This document shows, piece by piece, positions 1 to 9,058 of a stretch of 58,108 bases of DNA; within the stretch, counting starts at the first letter, position 1; each line of letters opens with the position of its first letter. This DNA comes from CAYLPJ01 sp964385465 (GTDB lineage: Bacteria > Planctomycetota > Phycisphaerae > SM23-33), in NCBI GenBank assembly GCA_964385465.1, contig CAYLPJ010000040.1, positions 1 to 58,108 of the forward strand, written 5' to 3'. The notes under the pieces were generated by a model. That model was not told the origin of the DNA, ran no database searches, and worked only from the letters and a program-made list of their open reading frames with translations. A program made the translations under genes and the position numbers.

Positions 1-234
1 TCCGCGAGATCCACCGCATGCGGGAGGAACGGTACTACGTGGTGGGGATGGTGGAATCCCCCGGGCGACCGGGCGGCGATCGAGTCGGCCTTCGAGGGAT
101 ATATCGGGCTGCGGTGCGACGCCGGCCGCGAGCGGATCGTCGCCGCCATCCAGCGCCTGGCCCCCGAGTACACCGCACTGGACCTCGGGCCCCAAGTGCG
201 GTTCGCCGAAGCCAGCCAGGCCGTCGACGCGTGA
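1..234 (+). CDS. 3' end of an unrecognised gene (partial)
   Basis: An open frame runs from the window edge to TGA at 232-234 (frame 1). The C-terminal part reads like real protein: an acidic/aliphatic stretch with IESAFEGYIGLRC and RERIVAAIQRLAPEY. Upstream of about position 60 the adjacent +2-shifted frame (REIHRMREERYYVVGMVES) looks more protein-like than frame 1. The gene may therefore carry a frameshift in the C/G run near 57-65, or the frame-1 reading may simply be correct. I do not recognise the family. A GGGCC-GGAA-GGCCC hairpin (235-248) follows the stop directly. It lies 110 nt upstream of the aminotransferase genes on the same strand. Confidence 0.45.
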   Translation, partial: SARSTACGRNGTTWWGWWNPPGDRAAIESAFEGYIGLRCDAGRERIVAAIQRLAPEYTALDLGPQVRFAEASQAVDA

Positions 235-344
235 GGGCCGGAAGGCCCGGGGCGGTCGCGAACCGGAGAAAAGCCCTTTCGCCGGAATCCCCGATGGCGT
301 AAGAGGTGTAGACGAACGAGGACTTCGTGGAAGGAACGAAAGGC

Positions 345-1472
345 ATGCGCAGAGATGACGTACCGCTTTCGAGGCCGGATGTCACGCAGGAGGAGATCGA
401 TGCCGTCGTGGCCGTGCTGGGCACGGACCGTCTGAGCATCGGCCCGCGGCTGGAGGCGTTCGAGGCGGCGGTGGCGGCCCGGTCGGGTCGGCGGTTCGGC
501 ATCGGCGTCAACAGCGGCACCAGCGGGCTGCACCTGTGCGTGCGGGGCCTGGGGCTCGGGCCGGGCGACGAGGTTATCACCACGCCGTTCACCTTTGTGG
601 CGACGGTCAACGCCGTGCTCTTCGAGGGCGCCACGCCGGTGCTGGTGGACATCGACGCCGAGAGCTACAACCCCGACCCCGATGCCCTCGCCGCGGCGAT
701 CACGCCGCAGACCAGAGCCCTGCTTCCGGTGGAGGTCTTCGGCAACACCGCACACTTCGACGCCTACGAGCGGATCGCCCGCGAGCACGGGCTGAAGCTC
801 ATCGAGGACTGCTGCGAGGCCCTCGGCGGCGTCCTCGGCGACCGCCCGGCCGGGAGCTTCGGCGACTGCGGCGTCTTCGCCTTCTACCCCAACAAGCAGA
901 TCACCACGGGCGAGGGCGGCATGATCGTCACCGACGACGAGCAGCTACGCGACCTGTGCGTCTCGATGCGAAACCAGGGCCGCGCGACCGATGAATGGCT
1001 ATCCCACGCCCGACTGGGCTACAACTACCGCCTCAGCGAGATCGGCGCCGCGCTCGGCGAGGTGCAGATGCGGCGGCTGGACGACATCCTCTCCCGCAGG
1101 CGCGCCGTGGCGCAGATGTACGATCGCGCCCTGGCGGGCGTCGAGGGCGTGCACGCGCCCCCCATGGCCGAACGCGACCGGGCGAGCTGGTTCGTCTACG
1201 TCGTCCGCCTGGCCGACCGCTTCACGCAGGCCGACCGCGACGCGGTGCTGGCGCGGCTCCGCGAGGCGGGCATCGGCTGCAACACCTATTTCGTGCCCCT
1301 GCACACCCAGCCGCACATCGCCGAGGCAACGGGAACGAAGGACGGCGACTTCCCGGTGACCGAACGGGTCGCGGCGCGGACCATCGCCCTGCCCTTCGCC
1401 GCCTCGATGACCGAGGCCGAGGTCGCTCGCGTTGTCGGCGTCCTGGCCGAGGCGATCGCGACGAGGAGTTGA
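345..1472 (+). CDS. DegT/DnrJ/EryC1/StrS-family sugar aminotransferase
   Basis: PLP-dependent aminotransferase that would install an amino group on a nucleotide-linked keto-sugar; 375 residues, a normal length for the family. Visible family features are the NSGTSGLHL phosphate-binding segment, the PFTFVATVNA strand-turn, IEDCCEALG with the PLP-ring acidic residue, and FYPNKQITTGEGG with the Schiff-base lysine at about residue 184. I chose ATG 345 because AAGGA (331-335) lies about 9 nt upstream; an in-frame GTG at 327 would add six residues but lacks a ribosome-binding site. It is followed after 4 nt by a second family member. The exact sugar substrate (perosamine, PseC/LegC-like or other) cannot be read from the sequence. 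Confidence 0.9.
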   Translation: MRRDDVPLSRPDVTQEEIDAVVAVLGTDRLSIGPRLEAFEAAVAARSGRRFGIGVNSGTSGLHLCVRGLGLGPGDEVITTPFTFVATVNAVLFEGATPVLVDIDAESYNPDPDALAAAITPQTRALLPVEVFGNTAHFDAYERIAREHGLKLIEDCCEALGGVLGDRPAGSFGDCGVFAFYPNKQITTGEGGMIVTDDEQLRDLCVSMRNQGRATDEWLSHARLGYNYRLSEIGAALGEVQMRRLDDILSRRRAVAQMYDRALAGVEGVHAPPMAERDRASWFVYVVRLADRFTQADRDAVLARLREAGIGCNTYFVPLHTQPHIAEATGTKDGDFPVTERVAARTIALPFAASMTEAEVARVVGVLAEAIATRS

Positions 1473-1476
1473 GCCA

Positions 1477-2652
1477 GTGTCCCGCGACCCGGTGGCCCGT
1501 TTCGAGCAGGCCTTCGCCGACCGCGTCGGCGTCGAGCGCGGCTTCGCCTTCTGGAAGGGCCGCGTCGCCATGTACGCCATCCTGCGGGCCCTCGGCGTCG
1601 GCGACGGCGACGAGGTCGTCCTGCCGGGCTACACCTGCGTGATGGACGTCAACCCCGTCAAGTACCTCGGGGCCACCCCGGTGTACGCCGACATCGAGCC
1701 GGTCACCTACAACGCCCGCCCGGAGCTCGTGGAGGCGGCCGTCACGCCGCGGACGAAGGTCCTGGTCGCCCAGCACACGTACGGCTATCCGTGCGACATG
1801 GACGCCTACGCCGAGATCGCCGACCGCCACGGCCTGGCCCTGGTCGAGGACTGCTGCCTGGCGTTGGGCTCGCGGTACAAGGGGCGGCTGTGCGGGACGT
1901 TCGGCGTCGCGGCGTACTGGTCGTTCCAGTGGAACAAGCCGTTCACCACCGGCATCGGCGGGATGGTCACGACGTCCGACCCCGACCTGGCCGCGAAGAT
2001 CGAGGCCATCTGCCGCGAGGCGCTTCAGCCGCCGGCGGCCAAGGCCGCGTGGATGCTCGCCGCCCAGCGGCTTGTGTACCGGCTGTTCATCTGGCCGCGG
2101 ACGACGGCGCTGGCGACGCGGCTGTTCCGCTGGCTGACGCGCAAGGGCGCGGTGGTCGGCTCGTCGTCGAACGCGGAGTTCCGCCCGGAGATGCCCGAGG
2201 GCTTCTTCACGGGCATGAGCGCCGGGCAGGCGCGGGCCGGGCTGCGCCAACTGCGGAAGCTGGAGGCCAACATCGCCCACCGCAAGGCGATCGCCGCCGA
2301 GTACGACCGCCTGCTCGCCGAGGCCGGCTGGCCCGTGCCCGCCCCGCCCGCGCAACTCGATCCGGTCCTGGTCCGGTACCCGGTTCGAGTGGCGGACAAG
2401 GCCGGGGCAGTCCGTCGGGCGCCCGGCGAGCTGATCGAGCTGGGCACGTGGTTCGAGTGTCCCCTGCACCCGATCGAGACGCCGCTGGCGCTGTACGACT
2501 ACGAGCCCGGTCAGTGCCCCGAGGCCGAACGCGCCAGCCGAGAGGTGGTCAACCTGCCGACGCATCCGCGTGCGGGCAAGGCAACGGCCCGGGGAGGGGT
2601 GCGGTTCCTGGCCGGCATCGGCCCGGTGAACGGCCCGGGCGGCGACGGCTGA
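1477..2652 (+). CDS. second DegT/DnrJ/EryC1/StrS-family aminotransferase
   Basis: 391-residue DegT-fold PLP protein, only moderately similar to its upstream neighbour. It has the LPGYTCVMD strand, VEDCCLALGS, and a Schiff-base lysine in FQWNKPFTTGIGG (about residue 154). The middle (residues about 170-235) carries extra hydrophobic/aromatic sequence not present in the first copy. The start is GTG 1477, preceded by AGGAG in the tail of the upstream gene and separated from its TGA by 4 nt, so the two are translationally linked. It ends 16 nt from the convergent sulfotransferase gene. It probably acts on a sugar or cyclitol precursor of the same envelope glycan; this is inference from neighbours. 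Confidence 0.85.
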   Translation: MSRDPVARFEQAFADRVGVERGFAFWKGRVAMYAILRALGVGDGDEVVLPGYTCVMDVNPVKYLGATPVYADIEPVTYNARPELVEAAVTPRTKVLVAQHTYGYPCDMDAYAEIADRHGLALVEDCCLALGSRYKGRLCGTFGVAAYWSFQWNKPFTTGIGGMVTTSDPDLAAKIEAICREALQPPAAKAAWMLAAQRLVYRLFIWPRTTALATRLFRWLTRKGAVVGSSSNAEFRPEMPEGFFTGMSAGQARAGLRQLRKLEANIAHRKAIAAEYDRLLAEAGWPVPAPPAQLDPVLVRYPVRVADKAGAVRRAPGELIELGTWFECPLHPIETPLALYDYEPGQCPEAERASREVVNLPTHPRAGKATARGGVRFLAGIGPVNGPGGDG

Positions 2653-2668
2653 CGCGCTCCGGCGGGGC

Positions 2669-3553
2669 CTACTCGGGCATCCCGAGCTCTTCCATCAACG
2701 GGCGGACCCGGGGCAAGAGCTTCTCGAGGTCCTCGTCGCTGACCTCGTTGCGCCACGCGTCGAGGCGAGCGCAGCTCACGTTCTCGGTCAGCCAGGTGGC
2801 GATGGCCTCGCAGGCGGGCAGGTCGAGGAAGTCGAGGATGGCGGCCATCTGCTCGACGGGCCGGCGGCAGAATTCCTCGTACCGGAACTCGTAGTAGCGA
2901 TCCGCACCCAGCGCCTGCCCCTGGCGTCTGCCGGTCTCGACGGTTTGGGCCCACTGGAGCCCGCAGACCTCGATGGGGTCCATGGTCCGCACCGCCTCGT
3001 AGATGCCCTTGAACCTCGGCCCCCAGGGCTCGATCCGGGCGGGGCCGAGGGCCTTCCTGATCTTCCGCGCGATGTGCTTGAAGCTCTTGCGAAGGATCTC
3101 GCCGGGCGGCAGCATGCTGACCTTGCCCGGGTTGATGCCGCTGATCTTGACATCCCGGAGCCAGTATCGCGAGGCGCTGACGGCCGCGGCGCGACCGTCC
3201 CGGATGATGTGAAGGATCCGGCAGTCCGGGAGGGCCTCGCCCGCCAGGGCCAGCCGCAACGTGTTCCCGCAGGTCTTCTCGCCGACGCGGCGTTGCGGGC
3301 CGGCCTCCCGTTGGTAGCGGGCGAACGTCTCGCGAATGTGGCGAATGCTCTTGGGGGGCGTTTCCTCGGGGGACAGCTCGTCGATCTCCTTGGCGTACTG
3401 CCCGTACCGCCACACGTACGTCTGCTCGAACGCCTGCATTGCCAGGGCGGGATGAAGCCGCAGGACATTCCGCATCATCGTCGTGCCGGACCGGCAGGAG
3501 CCGACAATCAGAACCGGGCGGTGCGCACCGTCGTTCTCAACGCTCGAAGCCAT
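2669..3553 (-). CDS. PAPS-dependent sulfotransferase
   Basis: 294-residue sulfotransferase-family protein that would transfer sulfate from PAPS to a hydroxyl, here probably on the polysaccharide. The N-terminal P-loop-like 5'-phosphosulfate-binding motif GSCRSGTTMM (about residues 17-26) is clear, followed by a 3'-phosphate-binding strand HIIRDGRAAAVSASR. There is no signal peptide or membrane segment, so it should be cytoplasmic. The ATG at 3553 has AAGGAG about 10 nt upstream. It is the last gene of the long minus-strand operon and ends against the convergent aminotransferase gene. Confidence 0.85.
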   Translation of the reverse strand: MASSVENDGAHRPVLIVGSCRSGTTMMRNVLRLHPALAMQAFEQTYVWRYGQYAKEIDELSPEETPPKSIRHIRETFARYQREAGPQRRVGEKTCGNTLRLALAGEALPDCRILHIIRDGRAAAVSASRYWLRDVKISGINPGKVSMLPPGEILRKSFKHIARKIRKALGPARIEPWGPRFKGIYEAVRTMDPIEVCGLQWAQTVETGRRQGQALGADRYYEFRYEEFCRRPVEQMAAILDFLDLPACEAIATWLTENVSCARLDAWRNEVSDEDLEKLLPRVRPLMEELGMPE

Positions 3554-3604
3554 TGCAACCGGTCTCCTTCCTTCGGGCTACCGGACGAGCCGTTCGTCGG
3601 CAGC

Positions 3605-4648
3605 CTACCGTGACGGGTCCCACCCGGAGGCGTTCATCCGCCCGCCGCGCCGGCGGATGAAGAACGCCCAGATGCCTGCCAACTCCCCCGCACCGTAGGC
3701 AAAATGGAGGATAGCGAATACGACGGGCGCCAGCAACGCCTCGGCCGGGCCGCTACGGCGCAGCACGTCCACGGCCCCCAGCAGCAACCCGGCAATATAC
3801 ATGGCCGCGAAGCCCAGCAGGCCCCAGCCCATCGGCCGCCAGATCAGCGTGGCCGCGATCAGCGCCACCCAGATCAGCACGAACACCAGCGGCGCCAGTT
3901 GCCGCAGCGTCGCCGGCTGGCCTCGCTTCTGCATCGTGCGGATGCGCCAGAAGCCGTACTGGTAGTACTGCCTGGCCAGCTTCCGCAGCGAGACGCGGGG
4001 GAAGTAGCGGCTGCGGATCCGCGGGCTCATCCAGATCTTCCCGCCAGCCTGGATGAGCCGGTGATTCAGCTCGTCGTCCTGGTTGCGGACGAGCTCCTCG
4101 TCGAACGGGCCGATCCTGTCGAAGACCCACTTCCAGTAGGCCCCCCAGGCGAGGGTGTCCACGTAGCCCTCGTAGTCGCCGAGGCGGAAGCGGGCATTGC
4201 CGACGCCGACCGGCGAGGACATCGCGGCCGCGACGGCCCGGCCGACGACCGTGCTGTTGACCGTCTCGATCGGCCCGCCGGCGCACCACGCCTCGGGATG
4301 GGCCGCGAGTTCCTCGACGCTATGGCGGATGAAGTCCCCGGCGACTTCGGCATGCCCGTCGACGCGGAGGATGATGTCTCCGCGGGCCTCGGCGATGCCA
4401 AGGTTCATCGCGTGGGGGACGATGCGGTGCGGATTGTCCAGCAGCCGCACGCGGCCGGTCTCGTCGGCCAGGCGCCGGACGATTTCCCGCGTGCCGTCGT
4501 CGCTGATCCCGTCGACGACGAGCACCTCCAGCCGGTCGGGCGGGTAGTCGTTGTCCAACACGCTGCGGATGCACCGCTCGATGAAGCCGGCCTCGTTGCG
4601 GATGGGCATGACCACGGAGACCTTCGGTTGCTCGGGGGGGGCGGTCAT
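3605..4648 (-). CDS. ExoA-like family 2 glycosyltransferase with C-terminal membrane segments
   Basis: 347-residue GT-A glycosyltransferase. It opens with VSVVMPIRNEAGFIERCI, has the nucleotide-binding VVDGISDDGT and the metal-binding VDGHAEV region, and a QDDELNHRLIQAGGKI segment typical of succinoglycan ExoA-like enzymes. Two or three hydrophobic helices at about residues 255-335 anchor it in the inner membrane. A longer in-frame reading exists upstream, but its residues are an antisense-like shadow of the neighbour. ATG 4648 gives the conserved N-terminus and lies 7 nt after the preceding stop. It should transfer a sugar to a lipid-linked intermediate at the cytoplasmic face. Confidence 0.88.
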   Translation of the reverse strand: MTAPPEQPKVSVVMPIRNEAGFIERCIRSVLDNDYPPDRLEVLVVDGISDDGTREIVRRLADETGRVRLLDNPHRIVPHAMNLGIAEARGDIILRVDGHAEVAGDFIRHSVEELAAHPEAWCAGGPIETVNSTVVGRAVAAAMSSPVGVGNARFRLGDYEGYVDTLAWGAYWKWVFDRIGPFDEELVRNQDDELNHRLIQAGGKIWMSPRIRSRYFPRVSLRKLARQYYQYGFWRIRTMQKRGQPATLRQLAPLVFVLIWVALIAATLIWRPMGWGLLGFAAMYIAGLLLGAVDVLRRSGPAEALLAPVVFAILHFAYGAGELAGIWAFFIRRRGGRMNASGWDPSR

Positions 4649-4655
4649 GGGCGGC

Positions 4656-5765
4656 TCAGCTCGCCTCGGCGCCGGGGGCGCCGGGATGCCAGTTCGGGTC
4701 TTCGGCTGCACGGGCCAGGGCATCGAGGAACGCCTGGAGGTTCTGCTGCCGGTCGGCCCGTTCCTCGACGACGCGCCGGTTGACGGGCAAGGCGCCGGCG
4801 ACCATCTCTTTGCGGTCCGGCAGCTCACAGAGGGCCGCGGCCAGTCGGCGCGCGTCGCCAACCGGATAGGTGATCGCGGTCCGCCCGTCCCGGATCCATT
4901 CGGTGTTGGCGGGGATGTCGGTGACGACGGGGAAGAGCCCGCAGGCCATCGCCTCCATCAGCGAGATGCTCGCGCCGTCCGACGGCGACGGCGAGACGTA
5001 CACGTCGCAGCCGGAGAACAGCTCGGGCAGCTTCTCGTTGCGGTATCCCCCGCCGAAATGCACGTCCTTGCCGAGGCCCGCCGCCTCGGCCTCGCGGCGG
5101 AAATGCTCCTCGTCCTCGCCCGAGCCGGGGAGCGAAAGCGACAGGCGGACGCCATCGGCCCGTGCGGCGGCCATCGCTTCCAGCAGCGTTCCCACGTCGT
5201 ACTTCCGCGACACCGAGCGAGTGCAGATCATGTGGATCCGGCCCCCGGGGAAGGGCGTCTCGGGACGGTAGCGGAAGACGTCCAGGTCGATCCCGAACGT
5301 AATGGGCAGGACGTCCTCGCAGCGAGCGCCGAGTTGCACCACGTACGGTTTCATGTGCTCGGCGACGGGATTGACCAGCCGCGCGTGACGGAAGACGCTG
5401 CGGAGCACGACGCGGCCGAACAGCCGCCGTCGTGTCCCGAACAGGTCTGTCCCGTGAACCGTCACGACATAGGGGCGGTACCCCGAGCGGCAGGCGACGA
5501 GCCCGGCGCTGCTGGCATAGTGGGCGTTGACCATGTCGGGCTGGAGACGGCGGAGGATGGTCCGCGCGCGGCCCCCGCCGATGAGAAACAGCAGCTTGCT
5601 GTGGTGCCCACCGGGCGGGTGGCAGGCGTGCACGGTCACCCCTGGCACCACGTCGTCCGAGGGCGTGATCTGGAGCCAATGCACGTCCCAATCGGCGTCG
5701 ACCATCGCGCGCAGATACGGCTTGACGTGAAAGAAGTCCCCTCGGCTGATCACCGCGATTCGCAT
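4656..5765 (-). CDS. GT4-family (GT-B) glycosyltransferase
   Basis: 369-residue GT-B enzyme. The N-terminal half begins MRIAVISRGDFFHVKPYL. The C-terminal Rossmann half has RIHMICTRSVSRKYDV, LPGSGEDEEHFR and the nucleotide-sugar-binding SPSPSDGASISLMEAMACG with the E-x7-E type motif, followed by VVTDIPANTEWI. It is probably a retaining glycosyltransferase in assembly of the repeat unit. Its ATG overlaps the end of the upstream fusion gene by 16 nt and its stop is 7 nt before the GT2 gene, so it sits inside the operon. Donor and acceptor sugars cannot be assigned. Confidence 0.9.
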   Translation of the reverse strand: MRIAVISRGDFFHVKPYLRAMVDADWDVHWLQITPSDDVVPGVTVHACHPPGGHHSKLLFLIGGGRARTILRRLQPDMVNAHYASSAGLVACRSGYRPYVVTVHGTDLFGTRRRLFGRVVLRSVFRHARLVNPVAEHMKPYVVQLGARCEDVLPITFGIDLDVFRYRPETPFPGGRIHMICTRSVSRKYDVGTLLEAMAAARADGVRLSLSLPGSGEDEEHFRREAEAAGLGKDVHFGGGYRNEKLPELFSGCDVYVSPSPSDGASISLMEAMACGLFPVVTDIPANTEWIRDGRTAITYPVGDARRLAAALCELPDRKEMVAGALPVNRRVVEERADRQQNLQAFLDALARAAEDPNWHPGAPGAEAS

Positions 5766-7552
5766 GGTTCCTCCCGCACGCCGAGGGCCGCGCGGAATGC
5801 GGCGTCCCCCTCGGCGGCACTCGGGGCGGGGTTCTCCCGCCGGCGCTCGGCGGTTCGGTATCGCAGCACGCGTGCGGGAACGCCGGCGACGACGGCAAAG
5901 GGGGGAACGTCCCGCGTAACGACCGCCGCGGCACCGATGATGGCGCCCGTGCCGATCCGAACGCCTGGAAGAATGATCGCACGCATGCCGATCCAGACGT
6001 CATCCTCGATCACGACCGGGCGGATCGATCCGCCTTGCAGGCGCATGGGCCGCGTCGTGTCGGACGTCTCGTGCGACCCGGTGAGAATGGTGACATCAGG
6101 CCCCATCATCACGTCGTTGCCGATCGTGATCGGCCCGACCCCCTGGTATCGAATGCCGAGACCGGAGTGGTCGCCCAGGGACAACTCCGCCCCGCTGCCG
6201 AAGTAGGCCCCCCGCTCGATGTTCGCTCCAACGCCCACGTGGCGGAAGAGTCGCCGGCAGAGCCACCGGCGGAGTGCCCCGGCCCCGAACGCATAGGGCG
6301 CATTGGACCGGGGCAAGCGGCTTGCAAGACCGTAATACGCTGCCAGCACCGCCGCGCGGACGGGCTTCGGCAACGAGCGGGCGCGCAGGGGCGGGCGCGT
6401 CCCCCCCGCCCGCCGACCAAGCATATCCAGGAAGAGCCGTTCGTAGGTTCGGGCCATCGTCCGCGGGCTGAACTCCCGGAGCATGCGGCTCCGTGCCGCC
6501 TCGCCCAGACTACGAGCCAGGTCCGCATCCCCGAGCACGCGGCGGCAGCGGTCGACCAGCGCGGCTTGCTCGCCGACCGGGACAACGAACCCATGCACGC
6601 CGTCGTCGATCAGCTCGCGCGTGCCGCCGGCATCGGTGGCCACAACCGCCAGGCCCGCGCAGCAGCCCTCCATGACGACGTTGGGCATGCCCTCGAAATC
6701 GCTGGTCTGGACCAGCATCTCCGCCCCTGCGAGCACGGAGGGCACGTTCGGCTCGCGCCCGAGGAAGGTCGTCCGCTCGGACAGCCCCCGGCGGGCGGCC
6801 TCGGCGCGGAGTTCGTCAGCCATCGGACCGTCCCCGCAGAGGACGAAGGCCAAGTCGTCGAAGCTCTCAAGCAGGGCCTCCGCCACGCGAAGGAACAGCA
6901 TCTGGTTCTTCTGCGCGGCAAGGCGTCCGACGTTCACCACGACACGTCGCCCGGAATCCCGCAGGTCGCGCACGGCCGGGTGAACGTCGGCATCCTGGAA
7001 CGGCGCTGGGTCAACGGCGTTGCGGACAACGTGGACGCGGTCGGCCGGCACGCCGAGCTCGGTGCGGACGAAGTCCGCGACCGGTATGGAGTTGCCGACC
7101 CAACAAGTGGTCCAGGGGTTCAGGAGACGATCGAGTCGGCGCCGGAAGGGACGGGCGTAGTCTACGTTGCGTTCCATGGCCAGGACGACTGGAACGCTGA
7201 GCCCGAGGGCAGCCAGTCGGCCCAGTCGATAGGCCGAGGGCAACCAGCATTGCAGGACATCGGGCTTCTCGCGGCGGATGAGCCTCCGCAGGCCGCGTAC
7301 GACGCCCAGCGTCCCGTTGGCGGGGCGGTCCAGGTAGACCAACGGTGTTCCGGTATCCTGGAGGTCCCGAACGAACCCCGGGTCATAGCCGCCTTCGTAA
7401 TGGGCGACCTTCAGGACGAACCGTTCGCGGTCGATATGCCGGCACAGCAGCATCAACTGACGTTCGGCGCCGGAGCAGACGAGGTAGGGACACACGGCCA
7501 GAACGAGCACGCGCCGGTCGGTGCCGCCGTCGCCGCCACGGGCAGACCTCAA
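5750..7552 (-). CDS. fusion: GT4 glycosyltransferase + hexapeptide-repeat O-acetyltransferase
   Basis: About 600 residues. Residues about 15-385 are a GT-B glycosyltransferase (CPYLVCSGAERQLML near the start; NVGRLAAQKNQMLFLRVAE; EGMPNVVMEGCCAGLAVVATD). Residues about 430-570 are a left-handed beta-helix acetyltransferase of the maltose/NodL O-acetyltransferase type: repeated hexapeptides, a catalytic-type His in ILTGSHETSD (about residue 493), then VIEDDVWIGMRAIILPGV and VVAGVPARVLRY. The frame is continuous through the linker, so this is a true gene fusion coupling sugar transfer to O-acetylation. The start is uncertain: TTG 7552 overlaps the upstream TGA (TTGA), and GTG 7510 is the next choice. 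Neither has a strong ribosome-binding site. Confidence 0.85.
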   Translation of the reverse strand: MRSARGGDGGTDRRVLVLAVCPYLVCSGAERQLMLLCRHIDRERFVLKVAHYEGGYDPGFVRDLQDTGTPLVYLDRPANGTLGVVRGLRRLIRREKPDVLQCWLPSAYRLGRLAALGLSVPVVLAMERNVDYARPFRRRLDRLLNPWTTCWVGNSIPVADFVRTELGVPADRVHVVRNAVDPAPFQDADVHPAVRDLRDSGRRVVVNVGRLAAQKNQMLFLRVAEALLESFDDLAFVLCGDGPMADELRAEAARRGLSERTTFLGREPNVPSVLAGAEMLVQTSDFEGMPNVVMEGCCAGLAVVATDAGGTRELIDDGVHGFVVPVGEQAALVDRCRRVLGDADLARSLGEAARSRMLREFSPRTMARTYERLFLDMLGRRAGGTRPPLRARSLPKPVRAAVLAAYYGLASRLPRSNAPYAFGAGALRRWLCRRLFRHVGVGANIERGAYFGSGAELSLGDHSGLGIRYQGVGPITIGNDVMMGPDVTILTGSHETSDTTRPMRLQGGSIRPVVIEDDVWIGMRAIILPGVRIGTGAIIGAAAVVTRDVPPFAVVAGVPARVLRYRTAERRRENPAPSAAEGDAAFRAALGVREEPCESR

Positions 7553-8976
7553 GTTTGAGCCTGGGCGTCCCAAGCCATGTGCTCCCGCTGTCGCTCGCAG
7601 AGATGCAGGATGGCCACCACCACCCCCAATCCCAGGCCGTAGTGCCGGTTGTAGAAGAAGCTGTGTGCGAATCCGGAGCCGACCAGGATGCCGATCAGCA
7701 GGACGGCGCAGACGCGTTCCCATGGCAGGTCGGCGCGGCGGATGCGCCGGTAGATGTGCAGGTGAATGCCCACGAACGTGATCACCCCCACCAGGCCCAG
7801 GTCCCCGAGAATCTGGAAAAAGTCGTTGTGCGCCACTCGCGGCAGCCCCGCTGTCTCACGGTACGCCCTGGTGAACTGGGCGAACTTGAAGCCGTTGCCC
7901 AGCATGCCGCTGGCCAGGAAGGCATTGATGTACCCCCGCCAGTAGATGAGGCGCCCGCCGGACTCGGACCCCTCCTCGAAGCCCTGCTGCATGTGCCGCA
8001 TCACCCCGCCGAAGCCGATGCCGGCCCCGGTGAGGGCCACGTACCCGATGATCGACAGGACCAGTATCGCGGCCACGAGCCCGATGCGCCGGGACAGCGC
8101 GAGCTTGGAGAACATGATCGCGACCATCACGGCAAGCAGGATGGCGGCCAGGACGGACCGGCTCTTGGTAGCCAACACCCCCACGCTGATGATGAGGATG
8201 CTGGCCGTCATCGCCAGCTTCCACAGCAGCCCTCGCCGCCGCAGGAACAGGTACAGTGCCGCCGCCACGCCCAGGCCCAGGCGCGTGGCGATCTCGTTGA
8301 TGTTGGCGATGGTGGTGGCCAGCTCGGATGTCAGCGTCTCTCGCTCGACGGTCTCGATGTTCCGCACGGCCTGCCCGCCCTGAATCAGCAGGCCGGTGGT
8401 CAGGAGAGAGCACAGCACAATGACCACCAACAGAACGTTCAGCCGTCGCCAGGTGGTGACTTGGACGGCGACCAGCAGGATCTGCCCGAAGACCAGCGGC
8501 AGCGTCAACCACCGAAGGGCCGCGAAGGCCGGATGGCTCGCCATGGGGGTAACGAGCAGGCCGTAGAGAAGGAAGACGACCAGCCACGGAACCAAGGGGT
8601 CCCACTTGGGCTGGCGCACGGCCGCCGCGATCCGCGGGAGGGACACGACCAGCGCGAACAGGCCGAACAGCTTTCCCGGGGACGTCACCCCGGGCAGGAT
8701 GTGAACGGCCCAGTCCATGTAGATCAGGAAGACCAGGACGAGCACGGCCACGAAGGGCCGAAAGGCCAGGTGAAGCAGCGCCGCCAGCGCCACCGCCCCG
8801 GCGGCCAGCATCTTGGCGTCGGCGTAGTACAGGCTGGCCGCCAGCAGCAAACTCGGGAGCCAGATGAACCCCGCAAGGACGGCCTCTGAGGCCGCCGAAA
8901 ACGAGCCGCCGCGCTGCGGCTCCCACGCATCGGGCTCGGGGTAGCCCAGGGCGAGTTGTGGGTCATAGCCGTCCAT
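7549..8976 (-). CDS. O-antigen ligase/polymerase-type integral membrane protein
   Basis: 475 residues with about ten to eleven hydrophobic membrane segments spread over the whole length. A large soluble loop near the C-terminal third contains GMLGNGFKFAQFTRAY and then PRVAHNDFFQILGDLGLVG, matching the H-N-x-F/L...G-x-G pattern of the WaaL/Wzy superfamily. It would polymerise repeat units or ligate glycan to an acceptor on the outer face of the inner membrane. ATG 8976 was chosen because AAGGA lies 7 nt upstream; an earlier GTG would add a low-complexity Arg/Pro tail. It shares 4 nt (TTGA) with the next gene. Confidence 0.88.
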   Translation of the reverse strand: MDGYDPQLALGYPEPDAWEPQRGGSFSAASEAVLAGFIWLPSLLLAASLYYADAKMLAAGAVALAALLHLAFRPFVAVLVLVFLIYMDWAVHILPGVTSPGKLFGLFALVVSLPRIAAAVRQPKWDPLVPWLVVFLLYGLLVTPMASHPAFAALRWLTLPLVFGQILLVAVQVTTWRRLNVLLVVIVLCSLLTTGLLIQGGQAVRNIETVERETLTSELATTIANINEIATRLGLGVAAALYLFLRRRGLLWKLAMTASILIISVGVLATKSRSVLAAILLAVMVAIMFSKLALSRRIGLVAAILVLSIIGYVALTGAGIGFGGVMRHMQQGFEEGSESGGRLIYWRGYINAFLASGMLGNGFKFAQFTRAYRETAGLPRVAHNDFFQILGDLGLVGVITFVGIHLHIYRRIRRADLPWERVCAVLLIGILVGSGFAHSFFYNRHYGLGLGVVVAILHLCERQREHMAWDAQAQT

Positions 8977-9058
8977 GATACTTCCTTGCAGCAGGCCATC
9001 GGTGGCGAGAGCATCCCGACCCGGCCATTCGGATTGTACTCCTCCCGTACCGCGCCGA

